Below, one piece after another: positions 9,036 through 18,485 of a DNA stretch of 64,000 nt (position 1 is the stretch's first letter; every line of letters starts with the position of its first letter). The notes below the pieces were generated by a model. That model ran no database searches. It was not told where the DNA came from and saw only the letters and a program-made list of their open reading frames with translations. The stretch is taken from NCBI RefSeq assembly GCF_028289705.1, contig NZ_JANQOI010000104.1, forward strand, positions 1 through 64,000. The letters run 5' to 3'. The position numbers were made by a program, and so were the translations under genes. The stretch is from Pelagibius sp. Its GTDB lineage: Bacteria; Pseudomonadota; Alphaproteobacteria; Kiloniellales; Kiloniellaceae.

Positions 9036-9385
9036 AGTCCCAGTTCCGCCCTTTGCTTCCTGGTCAGCTTGGCGGCGATGATTTTGTGGGCTTGCTCGAC
9101 GTAGGCCTTGATGTCGGTGTCGCTCATGGCGTCCTTGGTCTGGAGTTGCACCCATTTGGCGCGGGCGAGGTAAGGGGCGGGGGCGATGCCCGGCTGCTCA
9201 CAGAGCAGGGTGTAGGAGAGCTCGCTGCACTTGAAGCTGATCTTCTGCTGCTCGCCCGGACCGAGGTGGGAGCAGATGGCGAAGATCTTGCCGCCCACCT
9301 TCCACACCGAGGAATTGCCCCACTGCACCACGTGGGTGGTGGCCGGAAGCCCCTTGCAGAAGCGGTCGAACTGATCGCGCGTCAC
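9032..9385 (-). CDS. MmcQ/YjbR family protein
   Basis: 117 residues from GTG 9385, the usual family start (VTRDQFDRF), with a purine-rich GGGAGGGGG just before it; an ATG at 9427 would overlap the upstream gene. MmcQ/YjbR proteins are small double-wing DNA-binding-like folds of unknown function. Typical motifs are WGNSSVWKVGGKIFAI, ISFKCSELSYTLLCEQPG and the final helix KLTRKQRAELGL. The stop overlaps that of the convergent amidohydrolase by four bases. It follows the flavodoxin gene by 16 bp on the same strand, so the two are likely co-transcribed. Confidence 0.87.
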   Translation of the reverse strand: MTRDQFDRFCKGLPATTHVVQWGNSSVWKVGGKIFAICSHLGPGEQQKISFKCSELSYTLLCEQPGIAPAPYLARAKWVQLQTKDAMSDTDIKAYVEQAHKIIAAKLTRKQRAELGL

Positions 9386-9401
9386 GTCGCCCCCTCCCTC
9401 A

Positions 9402-9869
9402 TCAGAAAATCCCCGCATCGAGGCCATAGGCCATGGCCGCGCCCAGCTCGCGGCAGTCCTCGACGAAGCGCTCCTGCCACTCCCCGCGCAATACCAGCGG
9501 CTCCTGCACCGCGCGCCAGCGCAGGCCGGTGGTAATGCTCTCCACCGCGCGGCGGGTGCCGGTGCCGTCGTGGCCGGCGCGGATGTAGAGGCAGTAGGGC
9601 AACCCTTGCGTCTTATCCAGGCAGGGATAGTAGCTGCGGTCGAAGAAGTCTTTGAGGGCGCCGCTCATGTAACCCAGGTTCTCGGTGGTGCCGAGGATGA
9701 CCGCCTGGGCCGCCAGCACGTCGTCGGGGCCGGCCTCGAAGGGCGTCAGCGCCCGGACCTCCAGGCTCTCGGTCTCGCAGGTCTCCGCCGCCGCCGCCAC
9801 CGCCTGCTTCAGCCGAAGGGTGTTGGGCGAGGGCACATGGGCGACGATGAGCAGGCGCCTCTGGCTCAT
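9402..9869 (-). CDS. flavodoxin-like FMN protein
   Basis: 155 residues. The N-terminal RRLLIVAHVPSPNTLRL loop resembles the FMN phosphate site of flavodoxins and NADPH-dependent FMN reductases. AVILGTTENLGYMSGALKDFFDR is the second flavin-contact loop, and YCLYIRAGHDGTG the third region. Probably a cytosolic electron carrier or quinone/FMN reductase; the partner is unknown. Forms a two-gene unit with the MmcQ/YjbR gene. Confidence 0.85.
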   Translation of the reverse strand: MSQRRLLIVAHVPSPNTLRLKQAVAAAAETCETESLEVRALTPFEAGPDDVLAAQAVILGTTENLGYMSGALKDFFDRSYYPCLDKTQGLPYCLYIRAGHDGTGTRRAVESITTGLRWRAVQEPLVLRGEWQERFVEDCRELGAAMAYGLDAGIF

Positions 9870-9928
9870 GGCAGCTCAGACCCCGACAGTCAGGCTCCAG
9901 AGCAATTCCGGTGGAATGCGGCCCATGC

Positions 9929-10372
9929 TCAGCCGGCCTGCTTGCCCAGGCGGGCCGCCAGGGCGCGGACGTAGCGCAGGTCGGCGGCAGTGAACTCGCC
10001 CTCGGCGATGTCCTCCTTGTAGCCTTCCAGCTCTTCCTTCAGGGCGTCGGAGCGGCCCGGCGCAGCCAGCAGCTTGTCGATCAGGGCCAGGGCTTCCGAG
10101 TTCCGGGTCTTGCGCTGATCGGGTGTGAGGTCCTCGTCCTCCGCTTCGTCTTCGGTCTCGTCGAGGGCCTCTTCCTCGTCGTCGTCCTCCTCATCCTCCT
10201 CTGCGAAGTCCTCTTCCGACGGCTCGGGAACGATCAGTTCGTCCCAGGAGACCTCCGCCGCCTCCACGTCGGCATGCAGTTGACGGGCTGCGGTCAGCAC
10301 CTCCTCGTCGTCCGCGCTGCCCAGTTTCGACAGCAGCTCGAGCAGAGCATCCCGCTGCAGCGGTTCGGTCAT
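9929..10372 (-). CDS. acidic protein of unknown function
   Basis: 147 residues from ATG 10372; an upstream in-frame start at 10600 gives an implausible extension. The centre (about residues 50-85) is almost entirely Glu and Asp, flanked by two helical segments (ALLELLSKLGSADDEEVLTA and EALALIDKLLAAPGRSDAL), and the end TAADLRYVRALAARLGKQ is basic. The acidic run may bind a basic partner such as a ribosomal or DNA-binding protein, which is inference only. I recognise no family. Confidence 0.65.
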   Translation of the reverse strand: MTEPLQRDALLELLSKLGSADDEEVLTAARQLHADVEAAEVSWDELIVPEPSEEDFAEEDEEDDDEEEALDETEDEAEDEDLTPDQRKTRNSEALALIDKLLAAPGRSDALKEELEGYKEDIAEGEFTAADLRYVRALAARLGKQAG

Positions 10373-10623
10373 AATCGGCCCCTTGCAATGGCTTTGCGAC
10401 TCCGCGCCGAGACTAGCGGGTTTTCCCGGAAAGCTACAGACCCCTGCAGTTTGGACGCCCGCTCCGGAACGGAAAATGTAGCGCCCCATAGGCCACCGGA
10501 AACGGCCATCCAGCGGAATCGCCGAGTGCGGCCAGAACAACCACTGCGGTATCGATACTTCGCAGTTTTCTATCGTTCTGATAGCCTGCCGAGCAGTCAT
10601 ATCGTCCGTGAAGGGAGACCGCG

Positions 10624-11085
10624 ATGCCTAAGGGCAGTTTGGTTTTGGCTGTGATGGCTGTTGCTCTGGCAGCCTGCCAGACTACGGGTCAGGAGACGGC
10701 ACAAGTCGCCGCACAGCAGGTTGTCTTCAACGAGCCGGTGGCGAACACCGGCAACTATCAGGTCTTCTGTCCGGACCAGTCGCTCGATGCCGTCGCGCGC
10801 TTTTTCAAGCAGCCGAAGGAGCTGAGTGGCTATCTCGCATCGGGCAGCTACTTCTCCAGCCGCAGCGAGAGCAACGTCACGATCAAGGACAGCAGCATCA
10901 CCCATCAGGCTCCCAAGATCGCTGCGGTATATTTTTTCAAGGAAGGAACCGACAAAGGCCGCGACGGGGTGTTCATCCTCGCAAAGGGATTCTTCGACGA
11001 GCAAAACCGCGGCCGCTGGGAGCCCATGATCGCGGTCGACCCGAGGGCGCTGGAGGGCGATGCCTGCTACACCCTGAACAGTTAG
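10624..11085 (+). CDS. lipoprotein of unknown function
   Basis: 153 residues. A lipoprotein signal (MPKGSLVLAVMAVALAAC) gives Cys18 as the lipidated residue, so the mature protein is membrane-anchored in the periplasm. The mature domain begins with a QTTGQET linker, then YQVFCPDQSLDAVARFF and a Cys near the C-terminus that could pair with the FC cysteine. No known domain recognised. A GGGAG Shine-Dalgarno precedes the ATG and a strong terminator follows, so it is probably a single-gene transcript. Confidence 0.75.
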   Translation: MPKGSLVLAVMAVALAACQTTGQETAQVAAQQVVFNEPVANTGNYQVFCPDQSLDAVARFFKQPKELSGYLASGSYFSSRSESNVTIKDSSITHQAPKIAAVYFFKEGTDKGRDGVFILAKGFFDEQNRGRWEPMIAVDPRALEGDACYTLNS

Positions 11086-11114
11086 CTGTCACGAATCTCC
11101 CGGTTCTCGAGAAA

Positions 11115-11145
11115 CGGGCCGCCCGTCGGGGGCGGCCCGCTTTCT
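11115..11145 (+). terminator. rho-independent terminator after the lipoprotein gene
   Basis: CGGGCCGCCC (11115-11124) pairs perfectly with GGGCGGCCCG (11130-11139) over a 5-base loop, followed by a short CTTTCT tail. It lies between the lipoprotein stop and the end of the convergent DUF1127 gene. Confidence 0.7.
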
Positions 11146-11164
11146 GGCGTCGGTGCTGGCAGGT

Positions 11165-11407
11165 TCAGCGCGACCAGTGGGGCTTGGCGGCCATCGCGCG
11201 CATATCCTCGGCGGTGAGGCCGACATCGCGGAGCTGATGGTCGTTGAGCTGGGTCAGGGAGGCCCGCTCCTCGGCACGAAGCTGCCAGTCGATCATCAGA
11301 TCGAGCAGCAGGACCGGCGCACGCAGCAGGGCCTTCAGCAGCCCGCCGTGGGTCACCTTGGGACTGGACGGGAGCAGCGCGGCTCCCTTTGTGACTGCGT
11401 TTGACAT
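11165..11407 (-). CDS. DUF1127 domain protein
   Basis: 80 residues. The C-terminal half fits DUF1127: DWQLRAEERASLTQLNDHQL followed by RDVGLT. The N-terminal 40 residues are a variable leader. DUF1127 proteins are short alphaproteobacterial proteins with an Arg-rich helix; some act in phosphate and stress responses, and some bind RNA. ATG 11407 has GGAAAG before it. It is divergent from the LysR gene at 11568. Confidence 0.85.
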   Translation of the reverse strand: MSNAVTKGAALLPSSPKVTHGGLLKALLRAPVLLLDLMIDWQLRAEERASLTQLNDHQLRDVGLTAEDMRAMAAKPHWSR

Positions 11408-11524
11408 GGTAGCTTTCCTTATTCGAAAAAAGTTGGCCGGGAATCGCTCCTGAACCCCTGGAAACCTGGGTTTCCCCTTATCTCTTAGCCAAAGATTTAA
11501 GGAAGATTGCGGCCGCCCGCAAAC

Positions 11525-11547
11525 GATGATATCTCATGGTTATCATC
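11525..11547. promoter_or_regulatory. palindromic operator candidate upstream of LysR gene
   Basis: GATGATA (11525-11531) and TATCATC (11541-11547) form an inverted repeat with a 9-base centre, 20 bp before the LysR start and in the spacer shared with the DUF1127 gene. The size fits a LysR autoregulatory site. Confidence 0.5.
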
Positions 11548-11567
11548 AGCAAATCTAATGCGAAAAC

Positions 11568-12542
11568 ATGGCCCGGAAACTGCCGCCTTTGAAGGCCCTG
11601 CGGGCGTTCGAGGCCGCCGCCCGCCACCTGTCCTTTACCCAGGCCGCCGCCGAGCTTCACGTGACCCAGGCGGCCATCAGCCACCAGGTGAAGATCCTGG
11701 AGGACCGGCTCGGCTTGTCCCTGTTTCGCCGCCTAAACCGGCGCCTGGTGCTGACCGAGGCTGGACAGATCTACCTGCCGGTGCTGCGCGATGCCTTCGA
11801 CCGCATCGCCGCCGGCACCAGCCAGCTTTACAAGGACGAGGACAGCGGCCCCCTGCGTGTCAGCGTACTGCCGTCGCTGGCCGCCAAATGGCTGCTGCCG
11901 CGGATGTCGCGCTTCCGCGACCGCCACCCGGACTTCGACGTGATGATCTCGGCCAACAACAAGCTGATCGATTTCTCCGACGACTCGGTGGAGATGGGCA
12001 TCCGCTACGGCGCCGGGAACTACCCCGGCCTGCAGGTCGACCTGCTGCTCAGCGACGAGGTCTTTCCGGTCTGCAGCCCCAGCATCATCAGCGACAGGGC
12101 CCCGCTGGAGGCCCCAGAGGACCTGCGCCACCACACGCTGCTGCATGACGAGGTCTCCCGCGAGGACGAGAGCCCGGACTGGCGCAACTGGCTGCAGGCC
12201 GCCCGGGTCAGCCGCGTCGACTGGAGCCGCGGGCCCGGCTTCAGCGACTCCTCCATGGTGCTGGAGGCCGCCGCCGCCGGCCACGGCGTCGCCCTGGCCC
12301 ACTGCTGGCTCGCCCAGGCGGACCTGGAGAGCGGCCGCCTGATCCAGCCCTTCGGGCCCAGCATCCCCTCCAAGCACGCCTACTACATCGTCTGTCCGCC
12401 GGCCCTGGCCGAGCGGCGCCGGGTCCGCCTGTTCCGCGAGTGGCTGTTGGAGGAGGCCGAGAGGACTGGCGCCGAAAGTGCCGCTCTGTCATCCTTGGGC
12501 CCCGCCCAAAGGCCCGCCGACAAATCCGTCCAGCAACCGTGA
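11568..12542 (+). CDS. LysR regulator of the GcvA type
   Basis: 324 residues. The opening KLPPLKALRAFEAAARHLSF followed by TQAAAELHVTQAAISHQV is the GcvA-type winged helix, and the effector domain includes RVSVLPSLAAKWLLPR. GcvA homologues control glycine cleavage in enterics, but in alphaproteobacteria the type regulates many different targets. No clear Shine-Dalgarno precedes ATG 11568. The divergent DUF1127 gene and the downstream peptidase gene (26 bp away, same strand) are candidate targets. Confidence 0.9.
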   Translation: MARKLPPLKALRAFEAAARHLSFTQAAAELHVTQAAISHQVKILEDRLGLSLFRRLNRRLVLTEAGQIYLPVLRDAFDRIAAGTSQLYKDEDSGPLRVSVLPSLAAKWLLPRMSRFRDRHPDFDVMISANNKLIDFSDDSVEMGIRYGAGNYPGLQVDLLLSDEVFPVCSPSIISDRAPLEAPEDLRHHTLLHDEVSREDESPDWRNWLQAARVSRVDWSRGPGFSDSSMVLEAAAAGHGVALAHCWLAQADLESGRLIQPFGPSIPSKHAYYIVCPPALAERRRVRLFREWLLEEAERTGAESAALSSLGPAQRPADKSVQQP

Positions 12543-12567
12543 CCTCTTGCCCGGGAGTGGAGATCCC

Positions 12568-13791
12568 TTGCCTGCCGACGTGAACGCCCCTGCCGATCCG
12601 CATGCCGGTGAGCCGGCGATCCGGCCGGAAACCCGTGCGATGATCGAGCGCCTCATCGCCTTCGACACCACCAGCCGCAACTCCAACCTCGACCTGATCC
12701 ACGACGTGCGCGACTACCTGGCGGGGCTGGGCGTGCGGGCCAGCCTGGTGCACGACCCGGAAGGCCGCAAAGCCAACCTCTACGCCACCCTGGGGCCGGA
12801 GGACCGCGGCGGCATCGCGCTCTCCGGCCACACCGACGTGGTGCCCATCGACGATCAGGACTGGAGCGTCGATCCCTGGCAGGTCAGCGAGGCCGGCGGG
12901 CGCCTCTACGGGCGTGGCACCACCGACATGAAGAGCTTCCTCGCCGTTGCCCTGGCCTACGCGCCGCGCTTCCTGGCGGGCGAGATGAAAACCCCGATCC
13001 ACCTTTGCCTGTCCTACGACGAGGAGGTCGGCTGCCGCGGCGTGCCCGCCCTGATCTCCTTCCTGGCCGAACAGCCGGTGCGCCCGAAGCTCTGTATCGT
13101 CGGCGAACCGACGGAGATGAAGGTGGTCACCGCCCACAAGGGCAAGCTCTCCATCGCCTGCCAGGTGCGCGGCAAGGAGGCGCACTCCTCCCTCGCGCCC
13201 CACGGGGTCAACGCGGTTCAGGCCGCGGCCCGGGTGATCGCCCGCCTGACCGAGATGGCCGAGGAGAAAGCGCAGGAAGGGCCCTTCGACAGCGACTACG
13301 ACGTCCCTTACACGACCATCCACACCGGCGTCATCCACGGCGGCACCCAACTGAACATCGTCCCCGGCCATTGCCGCTTTGAGTTCGAGTTCCGCCACCT
13401 GCCGGAGGATTCGCCCCAGGCGTTGCTGGCCGCCGTGAAACGCTATGCCGCGGAAGAGCTCGCCCCGGCCATGCAGGCGGTCGACCCCGGCAGCGGTTTC
13501 GCCTGGGAGGAGGTGTCCAGCTTTCCCGGCCTGAATCTGGCGCCGGATGCCGAGGTCGTCGACCTGGCCAAGGCGCTCTCCGGCGGCAACGCCACCGGCA
13601 AGGTGGCGTTCGGCACCGAGGCCGGCCTCTTCGACGCGGGAGGCATCCCAGCCGTGGTCTGCGGCCCGGGCTCCATCGACCAGGCCCACAAGCCCGACGA
13701 GTTCGTCACTCTGGAGCAGATCGCGCTCTGCGAACGCTTCATGGAGCGCCTGGAAGCCCGCGTCCGCCAGGGGGAACCCGCCGATGCCTGA
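12568..13791 (+). CDS. argE: acetylornithine deacetylase (ArgE type, M20 family)
   Basis: 407 residues from TTG 12568 (GGAG five bases upstream); GTG 12580 is the alternative. A di-zinc M20 amidohydrolase. Metal and active-site motifs: LSGHTDVVPIDD, GRGTTDMKSFLA, YDEEVGCRG with the catalytic Glu pair, IVGEPTEMKVV, and the C-terminal His in DQAHKPDEFV. Removes the acetyl group from N-acetylornithine in arginine synthesis. M20 relatives are close, so another N-acyl amino acid substrate is possible. The next gene overlaps its stop by eight bases, which implies translational coupling. Confidence 0.85.
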   Translation: MPADVNAPADPHAGEPAIRPETRAMIERLIAFDTTSRNSNLDLIHDVRDYLAGLGVRASLVHDPEGRKANLYATLGPEDRGGIALSGHTDVVPIDDQDWSVDPWQVSEAGGRLYGRGTTDMKSFLAVALAYAPRFLAGEMKTPIHLCLSYDEEVGCRGVPALISFLAEQPVRPKLCIVGEPTEMKVVTAHKGKLSIACQVRGKEAHSSLAPHGVNAVQAAARVIARLTEMAEEKAQEGPFDSDYDVPYTTIHTGVIHGGTQLNIVPGHCRFEFEFRHLPEDSPQALLAAVKRYAAEELAPAMQAVDPGSGFAWEEVSSFPGLNLAPDAEVVDLAKALSGGNATGKVAFGTEAGLFDAGGIPAVVCGPGSIDQAHKPDEFVTLEQIALCERFMERLEARVRQGEPADA

Positions 13792-14413
13792 CCCGCAGCG
13801 CGGCGCGCCCGTCGAGGCCGCGGTCTTCGATGTCGGCGGCGTGCTCATCGACTGGGACCCGCGCCACCTCTATCGCAAGATCTTCGACGACGAGGCGGCG
13901 ATGGAGCGCTTCCTCGCCGAGGTCTGCTCCCATGCCTGGAACGAGCAGGCCGATGCCGGCCGGCCGATCGCCGAAATCACCGCGGAGCTCTGCGCCGAGC
14001 ACCCTGACAAGCGCGACCTCATCGAGAGCTACTACGCGCGCTTCCCCGAGATGATGAAGGACGCCCTGCACGGCACCGTGGCCCTCCTTGAGCGGCTGCA
14101 CGGCACGGGCCTGCCGCTCTACGTGCTTTCCAACTTCTCCGCCGAGACCTTCCCCATCGCGCGCCAGCGGTTCGGTTTTTTCGAACGCTTCAGGGGCCTG
14201 GTGATCTCAGGCGCCGAAGGCATGAAGAAGCCGGACCCGCGGATCTACCACCTGCTGATCGAGCGCTTCGCCCTGCGGCCCGCGCAGACCCTCTTCATCG
14301 ACGACCGGGCCGACAATGCCCAGGCCGCCGTCGATGCCGGCTGGCAGGCGCTGCGTTTCGCGTCGCCCGAGAAGCTGGAAGTCGACCTCCAGTCCCTCGG
14401 CCTGCTGGCATGA
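13784..14413 (+). CDS. HAD-family hydrolase (YihX-like)
   Basis: 209 residues from ATG 13784, with GGGGGAA before it and an 8-base overlap (ATGCCTGA) with argE. HAD motifs: FDVGGVLIDWDP (nucleophile Asp; the usual second Asp of motif I is Gly, as also seen in YihX-type proteins), YVLSNFS (motif II), KKPDPRIYHLL (motif III Lys) and LFIDDRADN (motif IV). The HLYRKIF cap region is short and helical. Probably a cytosolic sugar-phosphate or nucleotide phosphatase; specificity cannot be read from sequence. Confidence 0.85.
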   Translation: MPDPQRGAPVEAAVFDVGGVLIDWDPRHLYRKIFDDEAAMERFLAEVCSHAWNEQADAGRPIAEITAELCAEHPDKRDLIESYYARFPEMMKDALHGTVALLERLHGTGLPLYVLSNFSAETFPIARQRFGFFERFRGLVISGAEGMKKPDPRIYHLLIERFALRPAQTLFIDDRADNAQAAVDAGWQALRFASPEKLEVDLQSLGLLA

Positions 14414-14477
14414 GCCGGGGGTTCAAGGCGCGGAGCCGGCGCCATGACACACCAGCCGGCGGAGTCGCGAACCGCTG

Positions 14478-15647
14478 ATGGCGAAACCCAAAGCCCCGAA
14501 ACCCAAGGCCCCTCCGCCGCCGATTCACAAGATCCTCCTGGCCCTCACCATCGGTGCCCTCGGCGGCTGGCTGGCGAGCCTGCTGCAGGGTCCGCTGGCC
14601 TGGATGATTGGCGCCATGTGCGCCACCACCGTGGCCGCCATGTGCGGCCTGCCCGTCGCGTTGCCCATCGTCTTCCGCACCGCCATGGTCGCCGTGCTCG
14701 GCGTCATGCTGGGCAGCGGCTTCGCCCCGGAGATTCTCGACCGCATCGGCGATTGGGTCCTCTCGCTCCTGGGTCTTGCGGCCTACACCCTGGTCGCCAC
14801 CGCCGTGGTTGCCGTCTTCCTGCGCAAGGTCGCCGGCTACGACCCGATCACCGCCTACTTCTCCGCCGCCCCCGGCGGCCTCTCGGAGATGATGATCATC
14901 GGCGGCGAGAAGGGCGGCGACGAGCGCATCATCTCCCTCACCCACACCTCCCGCATTCTGCTGGTGGTGCTGACCCTGCCCTTCGTCCTGCAGTGGATCT
15001 TCGGCTTCACGCCGGGCCCGCGCCCGCCCGGCGGCATTCCCCTGGCCGAGGCCCAGGCCGGCGACATGCTGGTACTGACGGTCTGTGGGCTCGTCGGCTT
15101 CGTCCTGGCCAAGCTGGCCCGGCTGCCGGCGGCGGCGATCCTCGGCCCCATGATCGTCTCGGCGGCGGTCCATCTCGCCGGCTGGAGCGACGCCAAGCCG
15201 CCCAACGAACTGGTGGCCGCCGCCCAGGTGGTGGTGGGCACCACCATCGGCTGCCGCTTTGCCGGCGTCGGCCTGAAGCTGGTGGGGCGAACCCTGCTGG
15301 CCGCCCTGGGCAGCACCTTTCTGCTGGTCGGCAGTTGCCTGCTTTTCGCAGTGCTGCTGAGCCCGATCACCGATCTGCCGACCATCGCCCTCTTCCTGGC
15401 CTACGCCCCCGGCGGCGTCGCCGAGATGAGCCTCATCGCCCTGGCGCTTTCCGTCGACGCGGCCCTGGTCGCCACCCATCACATCGTGCGCATCTTCTTC
15501 ATCGTCGCCTGCACCCCGCTGCTGTTCCAGCTGCTGCCCGCGCGCATCATGCCGCGGCCGGCGAACCCGGCAGTCAAACCGTCCCCCGAACCACCGCTCC
15601 CTGGGCCGCCCCCCGGGCCGCCCCCCAGGCCGCCCAAGGACGACTGA
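14478..15647 (+). CDS. AbrB-family membrane protein (PF05145)
   Basis: 389 residues, about ten to twelve membrane helices in two repeated halves. The repeat signatures are YFSAAPGGLSEMMIIG in the first half and AYAPGGVAEMSLIAL in the second, the hallmark of the AbrB/ammonia-monooxygenase-like family (not the AbrB transcription factor). Members are putative transporters or regulators. The C-terminal 30 residues are a Pro/Gly tail encoded by repetitive GGGCCGCC-type DNA. It starts 64 bp after the HAD gene on the same strand. Confidence 0.85.
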   Translation: MAKPKAPKPKAPPPPIHKILLALTIGALGGWLASLLQGPLAWMIGAMCATTVAAMCGLPVALPIVFRTAMVAVLGVMLGSGFAPEILDRIGDWVLSLLGLAAYTLVATAVVAVFLRKVAGYDPITAYFSAAPGGLSEMMIIGGEKGGDERIISLTHTSRILLVVLTLPFVLQWIFGFTPGPRPPGGIPLAEAQAGDMLVLTVCGLVGFVLAKLARLPAAAILGPMIVSAAVHLAGWSDAKPPNELVAAAQVVVGTTIGCRFAGVGLKLVGRTLLAALGSTFLLVGSCLLFAVLLSPITDLPTIALFLAYAPGGVAEMSLIALALSVDAALVATHHIVRIFFIVACTPLLFQLLPARIMPRPANPAVKPSPEPPLPGPPPGPPPRPPKDD

Positions 15648-15742
15648 GCCCCGTCCACAAAGCGGTACCGAGATGACACACACCTGTCACGCCGGCGGCG
15701 GCAGGCTTGGGCCGATTTCTTGACGGGGGCCCTCAGGCTGTC

Positions 15743-16054
15743 ATGTCCGACCGTTTCCTGGCCGTAGTGCTGGCGCTTTGCCTGGCCTTGCCGCTGTGCC
15801 TCAGTTTGGACGACGATCTCTTCGAGACTCGTGACACCGTCGAGGACAAGGCGGCGCTGCAGCTGCCGCCGCTTTCGGACAGCGAGAACCTGACCGAAGA
15901 AAGCGCCCCGAGCCCCGAAGCCGAAGCCGCGGCACGGCGCTTCTCCGAGCTCGCCGTCGAGGCCCTGGAGCGGGAGGCCGAGGGCCTGGAAGGCGCCATC
16001 ACCTGGCGGCCCTATCCTCCGAAACCACAGAGCTCACCGCCGACCGACCGCTGA
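15743..16054 (+). CDS. small secreted protein, unknown function
   Basis: 103 residues from ATG 15743. The N-terminus (FLAVVLALCLALPLCLS) is a signal peptide or anchor. The rest is acidic and Pro/Ser-rich, with a helix rich in Ala and Glu (AAARRFSELAVEALEREAEGL). No domain recognised. Alternative upstream in-frame start at 15707. It follows the AbrB gene and precedes an AT-richer spacer. Confidence 0.5.
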   Translation: MSDRFLAVVLALCLALPLCLSLDDDLFETRDTVEDKAALQLPPLSDSENLTEESAPSPEAEAAARRFSELAVEALEREAEGLEGAITWRPYPPKPQSSPPTDR

Positions 16055-16145
16055 AACGGTGTGAACATCCGGCGCTTGGCTCGCGGGATTGAGCCAACCC
16101 ATTGATCTTCATGGAAGATTCGCGAAAGCAAGGCTTCATTAAGCA

Positions 16146-16164
16146 CCTAGTTCTATAGACTAGG
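16146..16164. promoter_or_regulatory. palindrome upstream of the chemoreceptor gene
   Basis: CCTAGT (16146-16151) and ACTAGG (16159-16164) flank TCTATAG, forming a near-symmetric 19-bp site 180 bp before the chemoreceptor ATG in the AT-richer spacer 16,055-16,346. It is a possible operator. The rest of the spacer shows no gene. Confidence 0.3.
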
Positions 16165-16346
16165 GCTATGACAGAATTCCGCACTCAACCTATCGCTGAA
16201 TAGCTGCAACAACGAAGGTCAATACAACCTTTCGGATTATAGCCGGTGTGGCGCCACACCACCGTACCTACCGATTACTTAAGTCTCGGGAACGGTCACT
16301 TGAGGGTGCGCAGACAGGATTGTCCGATCTCAAGAGGATTAAAAAA

Positions 16347-18452
16347 ATGCCAAAACTACAGCAATCTGGTGTAACTAAGAGTACTGCGGAAAGCGAGAGC
16401 CCCGCGGCCGGCCCCAGCGGGTCCGCCGCCGGATTTCTCGGCTTCCTGAGCAACATCAAGATCTCGTCGCGGGTCTTCGGCGGCTTCGGGATCGTCCTGT
16501 CGCTGCTCGCCCTGCTCGGCGGTATCTCGATCTTCTCGCTCGACCAGTCAAACGGCATCTTCACCGAGTACAGGAGCCTGGCGCGCCAGGCCAACGCGGT
16601 CGGCCGTGTGCAGGCCAACCTGCTGATGACCCGGATGAACGTGAAGGACTTCATCATCACCAAGTCCGACAAGGACAAGAACGAGGTCTTTCATTTCGAG
16701 GAAAAGACGTCGTCCCTGATCGACGAGGCCCTCGCCCTGGTCACCGACCCTGAGCGCCGCGCCCTGCTGGAAGGCATGAAGGCGGAGATGGATGAGTACA
16801 AGGGATACTTCGAAGACGTCATCGCGCTGAACGACAAGCGCAGTCAGATCGTCCACGACGTGCTGAACAAGGCCGGCCCGCAGATCGAGAAGGACCTGAC
16901 GGCGATCATGGAGAGCGCCTACAGGGACGGTGACGCCGAAGCCGCCTTCAACGCCGGCATGGTGCTCCGCAACCTGTTGCTCGCGCGGCTCTATGCCACC
17001 AAGTTCCTGGTCGACAACCAGGAAGACTCCTACAACCGGGTGAAGCAGGAGTTCACTCAGCTTGACGAGCGCTCCGGCGAACTGCTGACGAGCCTGCAGA
17101 ACCCGCGCCGGCGTCAGCTCGCCCAATCGGTGGTCACCAACGTCAAGACCTATGAGGCCTCCTTCGACGAGGTCAACACGGTCATCAACGAGCGCAACAG
17201 CGTGATCCGCGAGAAGCTCGACAAGATCGGTCCGGCCGTGGCCAAGGAGATCGAGGACTACAAGCTCTCGGTGAAGAGCCGCCAGGACGAGATCGGTCCC
17301 CAGGCCGCGGCTGACATGGCCAACTCCGTCTATCTCGACACGGTCATCACCGTCGTTGGCATCGTGATCGGCGTGCTGGTTGCCTGGATCATCGGCATGG
17401 GCGTTTCCCGTCCGATCAACCGCATCACCACGACCATGTCGGAACTGGCCCAGGGCAACAAGACCATCGACGTGCCCTTCCAGGGTCAGAAGGACGAGAT
17501 CGGCGCCATGGCCGGTGCGGTCCAGGTCTTCAAGGAAAACGCCCTGGAAGTGGACCGGATGGCTGCCGAGCAGGCCGAGCGGGAGAAGAAGGCGGAGGAA
17601 GAGAAGCAACGCGCCATGATGCAGCTCGCCAACGACTTCGAGGCTTCGGTCAAGGCAGTGGTCGACTCGGTTTCCTCGGCCTCCAACGAGATCAAGTCTT
17701 CCGCTCAGAACCTGACCGCAGCGGCAGAGGATGCGACCAGCAAGTCGACCGCTGTCGCCGCGGCGGCGGAGCAGGCCACCTCCAGCGTGCAGACCGTGGC
17801 CGCCTCCTCCGAGGAGATGGCCAGCTCGATCAGCGAGATCGCCCGCCAGGTGACGGAATCGACCCGCAGCACGGGCGAGGCCAAGAACGAGGTGGAATCC
17901 ACCGACTCGGTGGTCCGCGAACTGGCGGCGGCGGCCCAGAAGATCGGCGAGGTGGTCACCCTGATCTCCGATATCGCCGAGCAGACCAATCTGCTGGCCC
18001 TGAACGCCACCATCGAGGCCGCCCGCGCCGGAGAGGCCGGCAAGGGCTTCGCGGTGGTCGCCTCGGAGGTGAAGAGCCTGGCCCAGCAGACCGCCAAGGC
18101 CACCGAGGAGATCTCGGAGCAGATCGACGGCGTTCAGTCGACCACGGACTCCGCGGTCACGGCCATCGGCCGGATCAAGGAGACCATCGTCAAGGTCGAC
18201 GAGATCGCCGGCTCGATCTCGGCCGCCATCGAGGAGCAGACGGCCGCCGTTTCGGAGATTTCCAACAACACCCAGCAGGCCGCATCCGGCACGCAGGAGG
18301 TCTCCACCAACATCAGCGACGTGCGCAAGGGTGCGGAAGAAACCGGATCCGCCGCGCGCCAAGCCCTCGAGGCCGCCACCGGACTGGCTCAGCAGTCGGT
18401 GGAGCTGAACAAGAAGGTCGAGGAGTTCCTGGGCCGCGTCCGCGCGGCGTAG
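16347..18452 (+). CDS. methyl-accepting chemotaxis protein
   Basis: 701 residues from ATG 16347 (AGAGGA upstream). Transmembrane helix 1 spans about 43-64, followed by a 265-residue all-helical periplasmic sensor of the helical-bimodular type. Helix 2 lies at about 330-352, then HAMP ([19 protein letters not shown] onward) and the coiled-coil signalling domain. The conserved hairpin tip [20 protein letters not shown] is near 544-563 and binds CheA/CheW. No C-terminal CheR-docking pentapeptide is seen; the protein ends VRAA. The ligand is unknown, and HBM sensors in other bacteria bind organic acids. A strong terminator follows, so it is likely monocistronic. Confidence 0.95.
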   Translation: MPKLQQSGVTKSTAESESPAAGPSGSAAGFLGFLSNIKISSRVFGGFGIVLSLLALLGGISIFSLDQSNGIFTEYRSLARQANAVGRVQANLLMTRMNVKDFIITKSDKDKNEVFHFEEKTSSLIDEALALVTDPERRALLEGMKAEMDEYKGYFEDVIALNDKRSQIVHDVLNKAGPQIEKDLTAIMESAYRDGDAEAAFNAGMVLRNLLLARLYATKFLVDNQEDSYNRVKQEFTQLDERSGELLTSLQNPRRRQLAQSVVTNVKTYEASFDEVNTVINERNSVIREKLDKIGPAVAKEIEDYKLSVKSRQDEIGPQAAADMANSVYLDTVITVVGIVIGVLVAWIIGMGVSRPINRITTTMSELAQGNKTIDVPFQGQKDEIGAMAGAVQVFKENALEVDRMAAEQAEREKKAEEEKQRAMMQLANDFEASVKAVVDSVSSASNEIKSSAQNLTAAAEDATSKSTAVAAAAEQATSSVQTVAASSEEMASSISEIARQVTESTRSTGEAKNEVESTDSVVRELAAAAQKIGEVVTLISDIAEQTNLLALNATIEAARAGEAGKGFAVVASEVKSLAQQTAKATEEISEQIDGVQSTTDSAVTAIGRIKETIVKVDEIAGSISAAIEEQTAAVSEISNNTQQAASGTQEVSTNISDVRKGAEETGSAARQALEAATGLAQQSVELNKKVEEFLGRVRAA

Positions 18453-18485
18453 AAGCCCTCAGGCTCTATCTGTACCTGCCCGAAG

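Noticed and set aside
13784..14413. HAD protein as inactive because motif I lacks the second Asp
   Set aside because: Gly at this place is known in YihX-like phosphatases, so loss of activity cannot be inferred.
15590..15640. Repeat expansion in the AbrB C-terminus as a mobile repeat
   Set aside because: It is a simple Pro/Gly coding tail.
16548..18362. 604-codon open frame antisense to the chemoreceptor
   Set aside because: A GC-codon shadow of a real gene; no ribosome site and unnatural Gly/Asp/Arg composition.
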